Shown piece by piece: positions 43,625-54,324 of a stretch of 64,000 nucleotides of DNA. Under the pieces are notes generated by a model that did not search any database, was not told where the DNA came from, and saw nothing but the letters and a program-made list of their open reading frames with translations. Every line of letters starts with the position of its first letter. Within the stretch, counting starts at the first letter, position 1. Source of the DNA: Nannocystis sp. RBIL2 (GTDB lineage Bacteria; Myxococcota_A; Polyangia; Nannocystales; Nannocystaceae); assembly GCF_026626745.1 (NCBI RefSeq), contig NZ_JAPNJW010000002.1:3992151-4056150 (forward strand). The letters run 5' to 3'. The position numbers and the translations under genes are program-made.

Positions 43625-43973
43625 CGCCAGGATCTCCCGCCGCGGAACGATTCGTCGGACCCCATCCGACAACGTACCCGAACCGGCCCGTCCGTTCCTG
43701 CGGCTGGGCTCGTACATCGGCGCCTTCCGCTCGCACCAACTCCTCGCCGTCGAGCTCGGTCAGCAGGCTGCCGCACCGGCGCCGCCAGGCCGAGAACTGG
43801 GCGAGAGTGCTGGACCCCCCCCGGAGGACCACTCCGGCCGCTTCTCGACCTACCGTCGAGACCTCACCGGCGCCGCCATCGACGCCCACCTGCAGGGGGA
43901 CGTGTGGACTATCGACATCGACGGTCAGGTCCACGCCTTCCGCCCCCACTCTGGCGACTCGAACGAACCCTGA
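43407..43973 (+). CDS. Unknown protein between cas2 and the array
   Basis: A 188-residue protein with a good ribosome site (GGAG, 8 bases before the ATG) overlapping the cas2 read-through in another frame. No known domain. The first 75 residues are helical (LACDLLRNLCDLLRGVLDDL, LEVQQLQESVEYLVLSSRYH), followed by a Pro-rich patch and a short C-terminal strand region (GDVWTIDIDGQVHAFRPH). It has no signal peptide. Being the last gene before the leader, it may belong to the adaptation or CRISPR operon, but function is unknown. Confidence 0.6.
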   Translation: MPTKRTPDTALMQTIDRDERVLACDLLRNLCDLLRGVLDDLLLGGPHLEVQQLQESVEYLVLSSRYHGRALNNARISRRGTIRRTPSDNVPEPARPFLRLGSYIGAFRSHQLLAVELGQQAAAPAPPGRELGESAGPPPEDHSGRFSTYRRDLTGAAIDAHLQGDVWTIDIDGQVHAFRPHSGDSNEP

Positions 43974-44222
43974 ATCGTTCGCCTGACGGCGGCAAGATCC
44001 GTTCCAGCCGCCGGCCTCGCTCCGAGAATGCACGCGACCCCCGACCGTGCCACCCCCGGGCCCTCCGTGCAAACCTTCCCAGAACGCCGTCTCCCCCGCG
44101 CTTGACGCCCCTTGACAACCCTGGTGCAGAACAGGAACCTGGGCACTGAGCCCTCGCCCATGCCACCGCGTGCATCCTCGACCGACAAGCCGAGCGATCT
44201 CGCAACCCTGGCCCCCAGACCC
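43974..44222 (+). promoter_or_regulatory. Putative CRISPR leader
   Basis: A 249-bp gene-free stretch between the last operon gene and the first repeat. Leader position is inferred from three facts: cas genes are transcribed toward it, repeats next to it are nearly identical, and repeats at the far end are degenerate. TTGACG and TTGACA (44102-44107 and 44112-44117) are possible -35 boxes about 105 bp before the first repeat; no good -10 was found. Confidence 0.55.
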
Positions 44223-47200
44223 TCGCCGCCTCGATCTCGAGGCGGACCCGTTGAAGCTTGATCGGCGTGCCGGTGAGGCCCCACGCGCGACCGCCACGCC
44301 GCCTCGATCTCGAGGCGGACCCGTTGAAGCGGCGGGACCGGCGGCTGGCCGGGTAGGAGCATGTCGACTCGCCGCCTCGATCTCGAGGCGGACCCGTTGA
44401 AGCTTTTTCGCCATGGGGACCTCGGTGGTGCGCGCCGCTCGCCGCCTCGATCTCGAGGCGGACCCGTTGAAGCGGTGAGGGTCGCGGCGCCGGGAGCACG
44501 GGCGTGGTCGGCTCGCCGCCTCGATCTCGAGGCGGACCCGTTGAAGCCCGACACATGCAGATGGCTTGTGGGACCGGTGGCCCTCGCCGCCTCGATCTCG
44601 AGGCGGACCCGTTGAAGCGACCGACGATCGGTCCAGAATCAGAACCTCGGACGAATCTCGCCGCCTCGATCTCGAGGCGGACCCGTTGAAGCGACACCAT
44701 CGATCGCGCCTTCCACGAGTGGTCCCTCCTCGCCGCCTCGATCTCGAGGCGGACCCGTTGAAGCATCGGGGAGCCCTGGTCCGACCTCGGCCTCGTCGAG
44801 GCCTCGCCGCCTCGATCTCGAGGCGGACCCGTTGAAGCCGAGCCGGCGAGCGGCGATGGGTGCTTGAGGTGCAGCCTCGCCGCCTCGATCTCGAGGCGGA
44901 CCCGTTGAAGCTGCGCGACGAACACGGCGAACTGCTGCTCGGCCCACCTCGCCGCCTCGATCTCGAGGCGGACCCGTTGAAGCCGCGGAACGCCGCTCGC
45001 AGGACCCGGCCTCGCTGACTCGCCGCCTCGATCTCGAGGCGGACCCGTTGAAGCAGGATCTCGACGGCCTCGGGGCTGAACATCGACAGGGCGCTCGCCG
45101 CCTCGATCTCGAGGCGGACCCGTTGAAGCCCATGGACGTCCTCGGCTACGCCCGCTCCCTTTACCTCTCGCCGCCTCGATCTCGAGGCGGACCCGTTGAA
45201 GCCTGCACGTCGACGCCGGCCTCCTCAGCATCGGCACTCGCCGCCTCGATCTCGAGGCGGACCCGTTGAAGCATCGGCCCCTTGAAGGAGATCCCGGACC
45301 GGATCCGCGCTCGCCGCCTCGATCTCGAGGCGGACCCGTTGAAGCGTCGCGGTCGGTGGCGCGAACCTCGGCGAGAACGACCTCGCCGCCTCGATCTCGA
45401 GGCGGACCCGTTGAAGCCCCGTGGTCCATCAGTGGCAGGGCCAAGTGCGGTTCTCGCCGCCTCGATCTCGAGGCGGACCCGTTGAAGCTGCCCCCGCTCC
45501 AGCATCGGCTGTTCTCCATGCCCGGTCTCGCCGCCTCGATCTCGAGGCGGACCCGTTGAAGCAAGGCGGCCGACCAAGGCGACCCGCGGGACCTGCACCT
45601 CGCCGCCTCGATCTCGAGGCGGACCCGTTGAAGCATCGTCGCCGTGTCGATGGCCGGCAGCGAGGCGATCGCCTCGCCGCCTCGATCTCGAGGCGGACCC
45701 GTTGAAGCCTCCCCGGGCAGATCAACGCGGCCACCCTCGCTGTCTCGCCGCCTCGATCTCGAGGCGGACCCGTTGAAGCGAGGAGGCGAAGGCCGTGCTC
45801 GCCGCCGTGTTCCCTCGCCGCCTCGATCTCGAGGCGGACCCGTTGAAGCAGCACCGCGCACCCGATGAACCTCGCCGGCGAGGCGACTCGCCGCCTCGAT
45901 CTCGAGGCGGACCCGTTGAAGCGCAGCGTCCGGCATCTCGTCGCGCCAGGCCTGATGGGCCACTCGCCGCCTCGATCTCGAGGCGGACCCGTTGAAGCGA
46001 GGTCAGATTGTGGGCCTCGTCGGCGACTACAATCTCGCCGCCTCGATCTCGAGGCGGACCCGTTGAAGCGCCTCCTCGGTCGTGGCGCGCGCGTAGCTGT
46101 CGACCTCGCCGCCTCGATCTCGAGGCGGACCCGTTGAAGCCCGACGACGGACGCGGGGGCCGCGACCAGCACCCGCCTCGCCGCCTCGATCTCGAGGCGG
46201 ACCCGTTGAAGCCAACTGCCGTCGCTGTAGACGCGCAGGAGGTCGCCTCGCCGCCTCGATCTCGAGGCGGACCCGTTGAAGCATGCACCGGTAGTGCGAG
46301 CTCACGACCGAGTGCATCACCTCGCCGCCTCGATCTCGAGGCGGACCCGTTGAAGCACCGACAAACCGATCTGGCTGGTGCCGGTCGTCAACTCGCCGCC
46401 TCGATCTCGAGGCGGACCCGTTGAAGCGCCACGAGGCGGCCAAGGGCGGCTTTGCCCACTACTCGCCGCCTCGATCTCGAGGCGGACCCGTTGAAGCAAG
46501 CCCGGCGTCGACGGCCACGTTCACCTCGACGACCTCGCCGCCTCGATCTCGAGGCGGACCCGTTGAAGCGGTGATAGCGCGCGCGGGCGGCCGCGCTGCT
46601 CAAGCTCGCCGCCTCGATCTCGAGGCGGACCCGTTGAAGCCTCGAGCGAGTCTCTGAACCGCTTGCGCTCGTCCTCCCTCGCCGCCTCGATCTCGAGGCG
46701 GACCCGTTGAAGCTCGAGCTCGTACGCGCTGGCCTTGTCGAGCCCCTGGACCTCGCCGCCTCGATCTCGAGGCGGACCCGTTGAAGCACCAGCTCGGTGA
46801 CGCGGCTCCGCGTCTGGTTGACCCTCGCCGCCTCGATCTCGAGGCGGACCCGTTGAAGCACGCCGAGCGCGCGCGCGATGCCGGGGATCCCGGCCTCGCC
46901 GCCTCGATCTCGAGGCGGACCCGTTGAAGCACGCCGAGCGCGCGCGCGATGCCGGGGATCCCGGCCTCGCCGCCTCGATCTCGAGGCGGACCCGTTGAAG
47001 CGCCCTGCAGGGCCGTGTTGGGGCGGCGCTGGGTGAGGCCCTCGCCGCCTCGATCTCGAGGCGGACCCGTTGAAGCTACGCGCTGACCTGCGACTCGCTG
47101 AGCGTCTCGTCCACCTCGCCGCCTCGATCTCGAGGCGGACCCGTTGAAGCCAGATCGCGCGGAGGTTGGCCTTGCCCTTGGCCGCCTCTCGCCGCCTCGA

Positions 47201-50200
47201 TCTCGAGGCGGACCCGTTGAAGCGACATGGTGGCGCGGAGACGGCGGACCAACTCGCCCCCTCTCGCCGCCTCGATCTCGAGGCGGACCCGTTGAGGCCC
47301 GAGCGCCGTCGAGACGCCCGCGGCGGTCGAGAGACTCGCCGCCTCGATCTCGAGGCGGACCCGTTGAAGCCGCATCGAACCCGAGCTCGGCCAGCGGCCC
47401 GAGAACTCGCCGCCTCGATCTCGAGGCGGACCCGTTGAAGCGTTCCAGGTCCGCCGGTGCCGAAGGAGCGCGGGCTCTCGCCGCCTCGATCTCGAGGCGG
47501 ACCCGTTGAAGCTGCATAATCGGGATGCAGCCCTCTCTCAAGCCACTCTCGCCGCCTCGATCTCGAGGCGGACCCGTTGAAGCTTGACGCAGAACCGGTG
47601 CGACACGCCGAGGCCGGGCCTCGCCGCCTCGATCTCGAGGCGGACCCGTTGAAGCAACGTCTGGCGCACGCTCCCCGTCGCCGCCGACGCGACTCGCCGT
47701 CTCGATCTCGAGGCGGACCCGTTGAAGCGCTCGCCGGAACGACGATGAGCGGCCGGAGGTTTCTCTCTCGCCGCCTCGATCTCGAGGCGGACCCGTTGAA
47801 GCACGAGCGCCCGCGCCAGCTCGCCGAACGGTGCCGAGACGGCCTCGCCGCCTCGATCTCGAGGCGGACCCGTTGAAGCCGCGCCTCGGCGGGCCATCGT
47901 TCGAGGTCGCGCGCCTCTCGCCGCCTCGATCTCGAGGCGGACCCGTTGAAGCTGCCGGACGTCGCCACGGATGCCCGTGCGCCCCGCTCGCCGCCTCGAT
48001 CTCGAGGCGGACCCGTTGAAGCGGAGGGGGCAGCGCTGGCCACCGTGCGAGGCGATGACTCGCCGCCTCGATCTCGAGGCGGACCCGTTGAAGCGTCGCT
48101 TCGTACTTCGTGTGGCGCGTGCTGTACGGCCTCGCCGCCTCGATCTCGAGGCGGACCCGTTGAAGCAACCGGTGCCAGAAGACGCTGAGTCGACCCGTCA
48201 CGACGACTCGCCGCCTCGATCTCGAGGCGGACCCGTTGAAGCTTCAACGCGCGCGGCCTCTCCGGCGCCGGCGGCGAGCTCGCCGCCTCGATCTCGAGGC
48301 AGACCCGTTGAAGCTCGTGGGCGGCGATCGACTGGGAGGTCGGGTAGCGCTCGCCGCCTCGATCTCGAGGCGGACCCGTTGAAGCACGTTCGCGCGCGGC
48401 GCGAACGTGGACAGGATTCTGGACTCGCCGCCTCGATCTCGAGGCGGACCCGTTGAAGCAAGGATGATGGTGTCGATATCGCGCTGGGGGGCGCTCCTCG
48501 CCGCCTCGATCTCGAGGCGGACCCGTTGAAGCAAGCGGGCGGGCTTCGTGTCGCGCGGCGCGATCGACTCGCCGCCTCGATCTCGAGGCGGACCCGTTGA
48601 AGCAAGGCACGGTTCGCAACCCGAGGCCGAATGTCACCTCGCCGCCTCGATCTCGAGGCGGACCCGTTGAAGCGGCAGCCGCGGGTTCACCCGCACCAGC
48701 GCCTCGAGCCTCGCCGCCTCGATCTCGAGGCGGACCCGTTGAAGCTTCTTCGCCTGTTGCCATTGCTGCAACTCTTGCCACTCGCCGCCTCGATCTCGAG
48801 GCGGACCCGTTGAAGCCGCGTGGTCGTGCTGCGGGTGCCGCGGGTCACTCATGCTCGCCGCCTCGAGATCGAGGCGGACCCGTTGAAGCGATCGCGGCCG
48901 TCGCTCGCTTCTACGCCGCGCAGGCGCTCGCCGCCTCGATCTCGAGGCGGACCCGTTGAAGCGAGCCGGTGACGTTCAGCGCGCTCCCGTACACGTCTCG
49001 CCGCCTCGATCTCGAGGCGGACCCGTTGAAGCTCGTCCACTTCGGTTGCCTTCAAGATGGCCGACCCCTCGCCGCCTCGATCTCGAGGCGGACCCGTTGA
49101 AGCCGGGGTGTGCGCCATGGCTGACGCGCCGACCCAACACACTCGCCGCCTCGATCTCGAGGCGGACCCGTTGAAGCGATGCGTCGACGCCGAGGCGCTT
49201 CGCCAGCGCGGCGACTCGCCGCCTCGATCTCGAGGCGGACCCGTTGAAGCAGCAAAGCCTCGTGCTGGCGCGTGCTGGGCTACGTCTGGCTCGCCGCCTC
49301 GATCTCGAGGCGGACCCGTTGAAGCCACGTGGAACCTCGATCTCGAGGCGGACCCGTTGAAGCGGGAGACCTCGGCCCTCATTGGCGTGGACGCGTCCCT
49401 CGCCGCCTCGATCTCGAGGCGGACCCGTTGAAGCGACAGCAGCCCGCTCATGAGCTTGCCCACCTCCGCCTCGCCGCCTCGATCTCGAGGCGGACCCGTT
49501 GAAGCCGAATGCGAACAGCGATTTCATGATTCCTCCACGACTCGCCGCCTCGATCTCGAGGCGGACCCGTTGAAGCTCGGAGCGAACCTTAGCGGACTCG
49601 CCGCCTCGATCTCGAGGCGGACCCGTTGAAGCTGTCTTCGACAGCACACATTTGAATTTCATCCTCAATACTCGCCGCCTCGATCTCGAGGCGGACCCGT
49701 TGAAGCCCGAAGAAGTCGCGCTGAACGGCCGGGCTGTCCGGCTCGCCGCCTCGATCTCGAGGCGGACCCGTTGAAGCATGATGCTGGCGAGCTGAGGGTC
49801 CAGCGCGTACACCCTCGCCGCCTCGATCTCGGGGCGGACCCGTTGAAGCGAGTGGAACACCGACTGTCTCACGTGCGAGGGCGGCCTCGCCGCCTCGATC
49901 TCGAGGCGGACCCGTTGAAGCGGCCTCTTGGCGCCCACCGCTGCCGCGCCCCCAGTACCTCGCCGCCTCGAGCTCGAGGCGGACCCGTTGAAGCCCGAGA
50001 GCGACGCCGCCGATGAGAGACCCTCCTCCCTTCTCGCCGCCTCGATCTCGAGGCGGACCCGTTGAAGCCGGACAGTTGACGGAGCGACCAGCCGCTCGCC
50101 TTCCGCTCGCCGCCTCGAGCTCGAGGCGGACCCGTTGAAGCGAGTCGGCCGCCCGAGCGAAGGGCCTCATCATCCCCCTCGCCGCCTCGAGCTCGAGGCG

Positions 50201-53200
50201 GACCCGTTGAAGCGACCGACTCGGCGCCAGCGCCAAGCTCGTGCTCACGCTCGCCGCCTCGATCTCGAGGCGGACCCGTTGAAGCAAGGGGTACCTCCGA
50301 CGAGGCCGTGTTGCCGCTCCGCCTCGCCGCCTCGATCTCGAGGCGGACCCGTTCTCGCCGCCTCGAGCTCGAGGCGGACCCGTTGAAGCCGGTAGCCGCC
50401 GACCGTGAGCCGCAGCGCGAAGCCCTCGCCGCCTCGAGCTCGAGGCGGACCCGTTGAAGCACCGCGCCGGGTGAGGCCAGACTCTACCGGCTCGCCTCGC
50501 CGCCTCGAGCTCGAGGCGGACCCGTTGAAGCGCGGCAGCCATGCGGGGTAAGCTCGTGTGTGTTCCTCGCCGCCTCGATCTCGAGGCGGACCCGTTGAAG
50601 CGTCATACGCTGAAGCCACATGCCGCCGCCCTGGTACTCGCCGCCTCGAGCTCGAGGCGGACCCGTTGAAGCATCGCGGTGACCGCCGCGCGCAGAGACT
50701 TCGCCATCTCGCCGCCTCGAGCTCGAGGCGGACCCGTTGAAGCGTGGCGTTGGCGGCGAAGTGATGCCGCTCGGCGTACGTCTCGCCGCCTCGAGCTCGA
50801 GGCGGACCCTTTGAAGCCCGTCCTGCTAGATGGCGACCACATCACCAGCAGCCTCGCCGCCTCGAGCTCGAGGCGGACCGTTGAAGCTCTTGGCGATGGG
50901 TTGGGTCGAGCGTACTATCTCAACTCGCCGCCTCGATCTCAGGCGGACCCGTTGAAGCCCGATGTCGCCTGGTTGGTTGTGCTCTGCGAGCTGGCGACCT
51001 CGCCGCCTCGATCTCGAGGCGGACCCGTTGAAGCATGGAGACGAACCCGAACGCCGAGGTCTACGCGGTCCTCGCCGCCTCGATCTCGAGGCGGACCCGT
51101 TGAAGCATTGTCGCCGGGTCCAGCTGGATTCCGGAGAACTCCCTCGCTCGCCGCCTCGATCTCGACGCGGACCCGTTGAAGCATTCGCTCAAGGTCGGCC
51201 AGCGAGACTCCGTCCGACTCGCCGCCTCGATCTCGAGGCGGACCCGTTGAAGCCAGGGCGGCGCGGTGAGGGTCGTTTCGTCGGTCGTCACTCGCCGCCT
51301 CGATCTCGAGGCGGACCCGTTGAAGCATGCCCGCCCTGCTCGCCTTCGCCAGCATCCTGGCCACTCGCCGCCTCGATCTCGAGGCGGACCCGTTGAAGCT
51401 CTTGCGAGCAGGCCTACTGCCTCGGGCCGGTGGCTCGCCGCCTCGATCTCGAGGCGGACCCGTTGAAGCTCGAGCAGGTTAGGCTCCATCGCGTCGATGA
51501 GTTCGCCCTCGCCGCCTCGATCTCGAGGCGGACCCGTTGAAGCCTGATCCACTGGTCCAAGCACGTCTTCGGTTCCTCCTCGCCGCCTCGATCTCGAGGC
51601 GGACCCGTTGAAGCCCGGCGAGCACGTTCGGCCCGCGCTCGAAGCGGACTCGCCGCCTCGATCTCGAGGCGGACCCGTTGAAGCGGCCCACCCCCGGTCG
51701 CCACGAAAGCTAGGGCGCACCTCGCCGCCTCGATCTCGAGGCGAACCCGTTGAAGCTTCAGGGGGTCACGGGTAGAGCTACGGCCTGGCATCTCGCCGCC
51801 TCGATCTCGAGGCGGACCCGTTGAAGCAGACCGCCACGGATGCCGCTGGCCTTGTTGGCCACTCGCCGCCTCGATCTCGAGGCGGACCCGTTGAAGCATG
51901 TACACGTTATTGAAGTCCTCGTAGGACAGCGCCTCGCCACCTCGATCTCGAGGCGGACCCGTTGAAGCCCCTCGTGCATGGTGCATTGCGCCATCGGAGC
52001 CTCGCCGCCTCGATCTCGCGGCGGACCCGTTGAAGCCTTCCAACTTGAGCGAAATAGCGGCGGACGATGACCTCGCCGCCTCGATCTCGAGGCGGACCCG
52101 TTGAAGCACGAAAAAAACTCGCCAGCGCGGGCCGGAACCGAAAGCTCGCCGCCTCGATCTCGAGGCGGACCCGTTGAAGCCATCCCCTTCGCGACCGGCA
52201 TCGCCGGCGTTTCCATCTCGCCGCCTCGATCTCGAGGCGGACCCGTTGAAGCACGATCCCGCCCGACGCCATGACGCCGCCCGCTGCCTCGCCGCCTCGA
52301 TCTCGAGGCGGACCCGTTGAAGCTGCCGGAACTCTTCGTTCGGTTCGCCGCCCTTCGCTCGCCACCTCGATCTCGAGGCAGACCCGTTGAAGCTTCGGCG
52401 GGCGACGACGGCCCTCCTGTTGTGTGCACTCGCCGCCTCGATCTCGAGGCGGACCCGTTGAAGCAAGGTCGTCGGCTTGAGCTTGTCGGCCTCGCGCTGC
52501 CTCGCCGCCTCGATCTCGAGGCGGACCCGTTGAAGCACGATAGGGCGGGTCGTCCTCGCCTCCGCCCATCACTCGCCGCCTCGTTCTCGAGGCGGACCCG
52601 TTGAAGCGAGCGGCTGGCCGGCATCCCTGTCGGCCTCGTGCGCTCCTCGCCGCCTCGTTCTCGAGGCGGACCCGTTGAAGCTCTCGTCGGGGTTGTATGC
52701 GCACCCACGGCTCCGGCTCGCCGCCTCGTTCTCGAGGCGGACCCGTTGAAGCCACATCCAGGTGCAGAAGCAAATCAGCGGCGCGGCTCTCGCCGCCTCG
52801 ATCTCGAGGCAGACCCGTTGAAGCATGACTGCCTTCAACGCGGCGGAGGCCTACTGACATCTCGCCGCCTCGATCTCGAGGCGGACCCGTTGAAGCGAGA
52901 TCGCGGACCTGCTGCAGCGCGTCGGCGATGCAGCTCGCCGCCTCGATCTCGAGACGGACCCGTTGAAGCTGGCTGGTGATGATCGAGACGCGCTGCAGCG
53001 CCTGCCTCGCCGCCTCGATCTCGAGGCGGACCCGTTGAAGCCACACCACCAGCGCGCGCAGGCCGCTCGATGAGCGACTCGCCGCCTCGATCTCGAGGTG
53101 GACCTGTTGAAGCTATAGCGGCGCGGTGGGCTTCGTCTCGGTGGTCATCTCGCCGCCTCGATCTCGAGGCGGACCCGTTGAAGCGTCCGTCATGCCGCCC

Positions 53201-53397
53201 CTCTGCACCGAAGGGGACCCTCGCCGCCTCGAGATCGAGGCAGACCCGTTGAAGCATCGTCGGCTACTCGAAGTCCGCGCGGAAGATCGTGCCGCCGCCT
53301 CCATCTCGAGGCGAACCCGTTGAAGCAGGTTCACGAGCGCAAGGAGGGTTCCGCCCACAAGCTCGCCGCCTCGATCTCGACGCGAACCCGTTGAAGC
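44223..53397 (+). CRISPR. CRISPR array, about 129 repeats of 36 bp
   Basis: The repeat is 36 bp, beginning CTCGCCGCC, with a central hairpin CCGCCTCGA / TCGAGGCGG, and ending ACCCGTTGAAGC. Counting by eye gives about 129 repeat units including truncated ones, with spacers mostly 34-38 bp (period near 72). The leader end is at 44223; repeats near 53.0-53.4 kb are degenerate (GACCTG, CGAACCC, GAGATC variants), marking the old end. Irregularities include a duplicated spacer (46860-46894 and 46931-46965), a truncated repeat near 49335-49363 after a 9-bp spacer, a 20-bp spacer at 49577-49596, and two repeats fused without spacer at 50323-50389. Because the period is a multiple of three, long meaningless open frames appear on both strands. 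Confidence 0.97.
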
Positions 53398-53494
53398 GTT
53401 GAAGCTTCTCGAGTAGCAAAGTAGCCAGGCGACCCACGCCAGGGTCGACGCCGCGGCGACGGTCAAGCAAGTCTCTTGCTATCAACAGTTCGCG

Positions 53495-53684
53495 CAGCAG
53501 GCGGGACATCGACCACATCTGGCCCCGCTCGCTCGGCGGGATCGACCACCCGCTCAATTACCAGGTCCTCGACGCCCACCTCAACCGCAGCCTCGGCGCC
53601 GGCATCGTGCAGAAGTTCATGACCCAGCCCCTGGCGCTCGTGCAGGGCCTGACCGTCTCGGCGCTCGCCTCCCTCTCGTGCTGA
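53495..53684 (+). pseudogene. HNH/DUF1524-like C-terminal remnant
   Basis: In one frame the sequence reads RRDIDHIWPRSLGGIDHPLN, then YQVLDAHLNRSLGAG, and ends at a TGA (53684). DHxxPRSxGGxD…N…N is the pattern of an HNH/His-Me endonuclease core. Upstream the frame loses meaning at once, so only the end of a gene is left. It lies directly beyond the old end of the array. Confidence 0.45.
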
Positions 53685-53720
53685 CGGTGCGGCGACCCGC
53701 TGGACGCGCATTGTCCCATC

Positions 53721-53918
53721 ATGGAGTGTCTCCCATGGCCTCCAAGGCTCGATATCTCTATCAACGATCTCGCCGAGATGATCCGCGGCGGGCAGCTCCG
53801 GCTCTCTGAAATGCAGTGCCGGTATGTGCAGCGTGCCACACGGGACGACGCCGCGCGGCCCGAGGAGGTCCTGCCCGTCGCCACACCACCGACCGTCCTT
53901 TTCTGCACCCAGGCATGA
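53721..53918 (+). pseudogene. DUF262-like N-terminal remnant
   Basis: A 65-codon frame with LDISINDLAEMIRGGQLRLS followed by EMQCRYVQRATR. It resembles the start of DUF262 proteins (…I..GEL.LPEMQRRYVW.AT), with the usual Gln-Arg-x-Tyr-Val-Trp motif changed to QCRYVQ. Similarity ends after about 40 residues. Together with the HNH fragment just upstream it suggests a decayed GmrSD-like (DUF262/DUF1524) restriction gene whose parts are now out of order. Tentative. Confidence 0.4.
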
Positions 53919-54324
53919 GGGCGAAAACAATCACGGCATCCGAAGCTGTTTTTGGGCAACTTTTGGGGCACCCCGAGGCCTCCCGCCGCAATCCGCGCCC
54001 TCGCCCGCTCTCCCAGAAGCGCCCCAAAGTGGAGATCCGCGGCGGTTTGCGGATTGGGGGCATTTGGGGGAGCGGGCTAGGCCATGGACATCATTAATCC
54101 TCCACGCCCCGGTCTTAGAGACCGGTGATCGCGCCGGCGTCTTCAACGCGCCGATCCGGCGCGGCGGGAATGACATTTGACGGCTGCGCGCTACATCACC
54201 TGTGCGCTCTAGAATCGGGTCGACGCCGCTCATGTCGACCGAGGTACGCTAGCCGCCGTCTCGTACGTCTACTGGACGCAGCCCGCCGCCAACAGCCGAG
54301 GCGGCGGGTGCGATAGGCGTCGAC
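53919..54324. other. Gene-free stretch with one small hairpin
   Basis: No gene is supported. A hairpin CCGGTCT / AGACCGG with a TAG loop lies at 54109-54125; with no T-run and no gene ending nearby, its role is unknown. Confidence 0.35.

Noticed and set aside
43909-53466. Long open frames inside the CRISPR array on both strands (for example 46388-48781 minus, 797 codons, full of FNGSASRSRRR)
   Set aside because: They are translations of the 36-bp repeat; the period near 72 keeps frames open. No start signal and no protein family.
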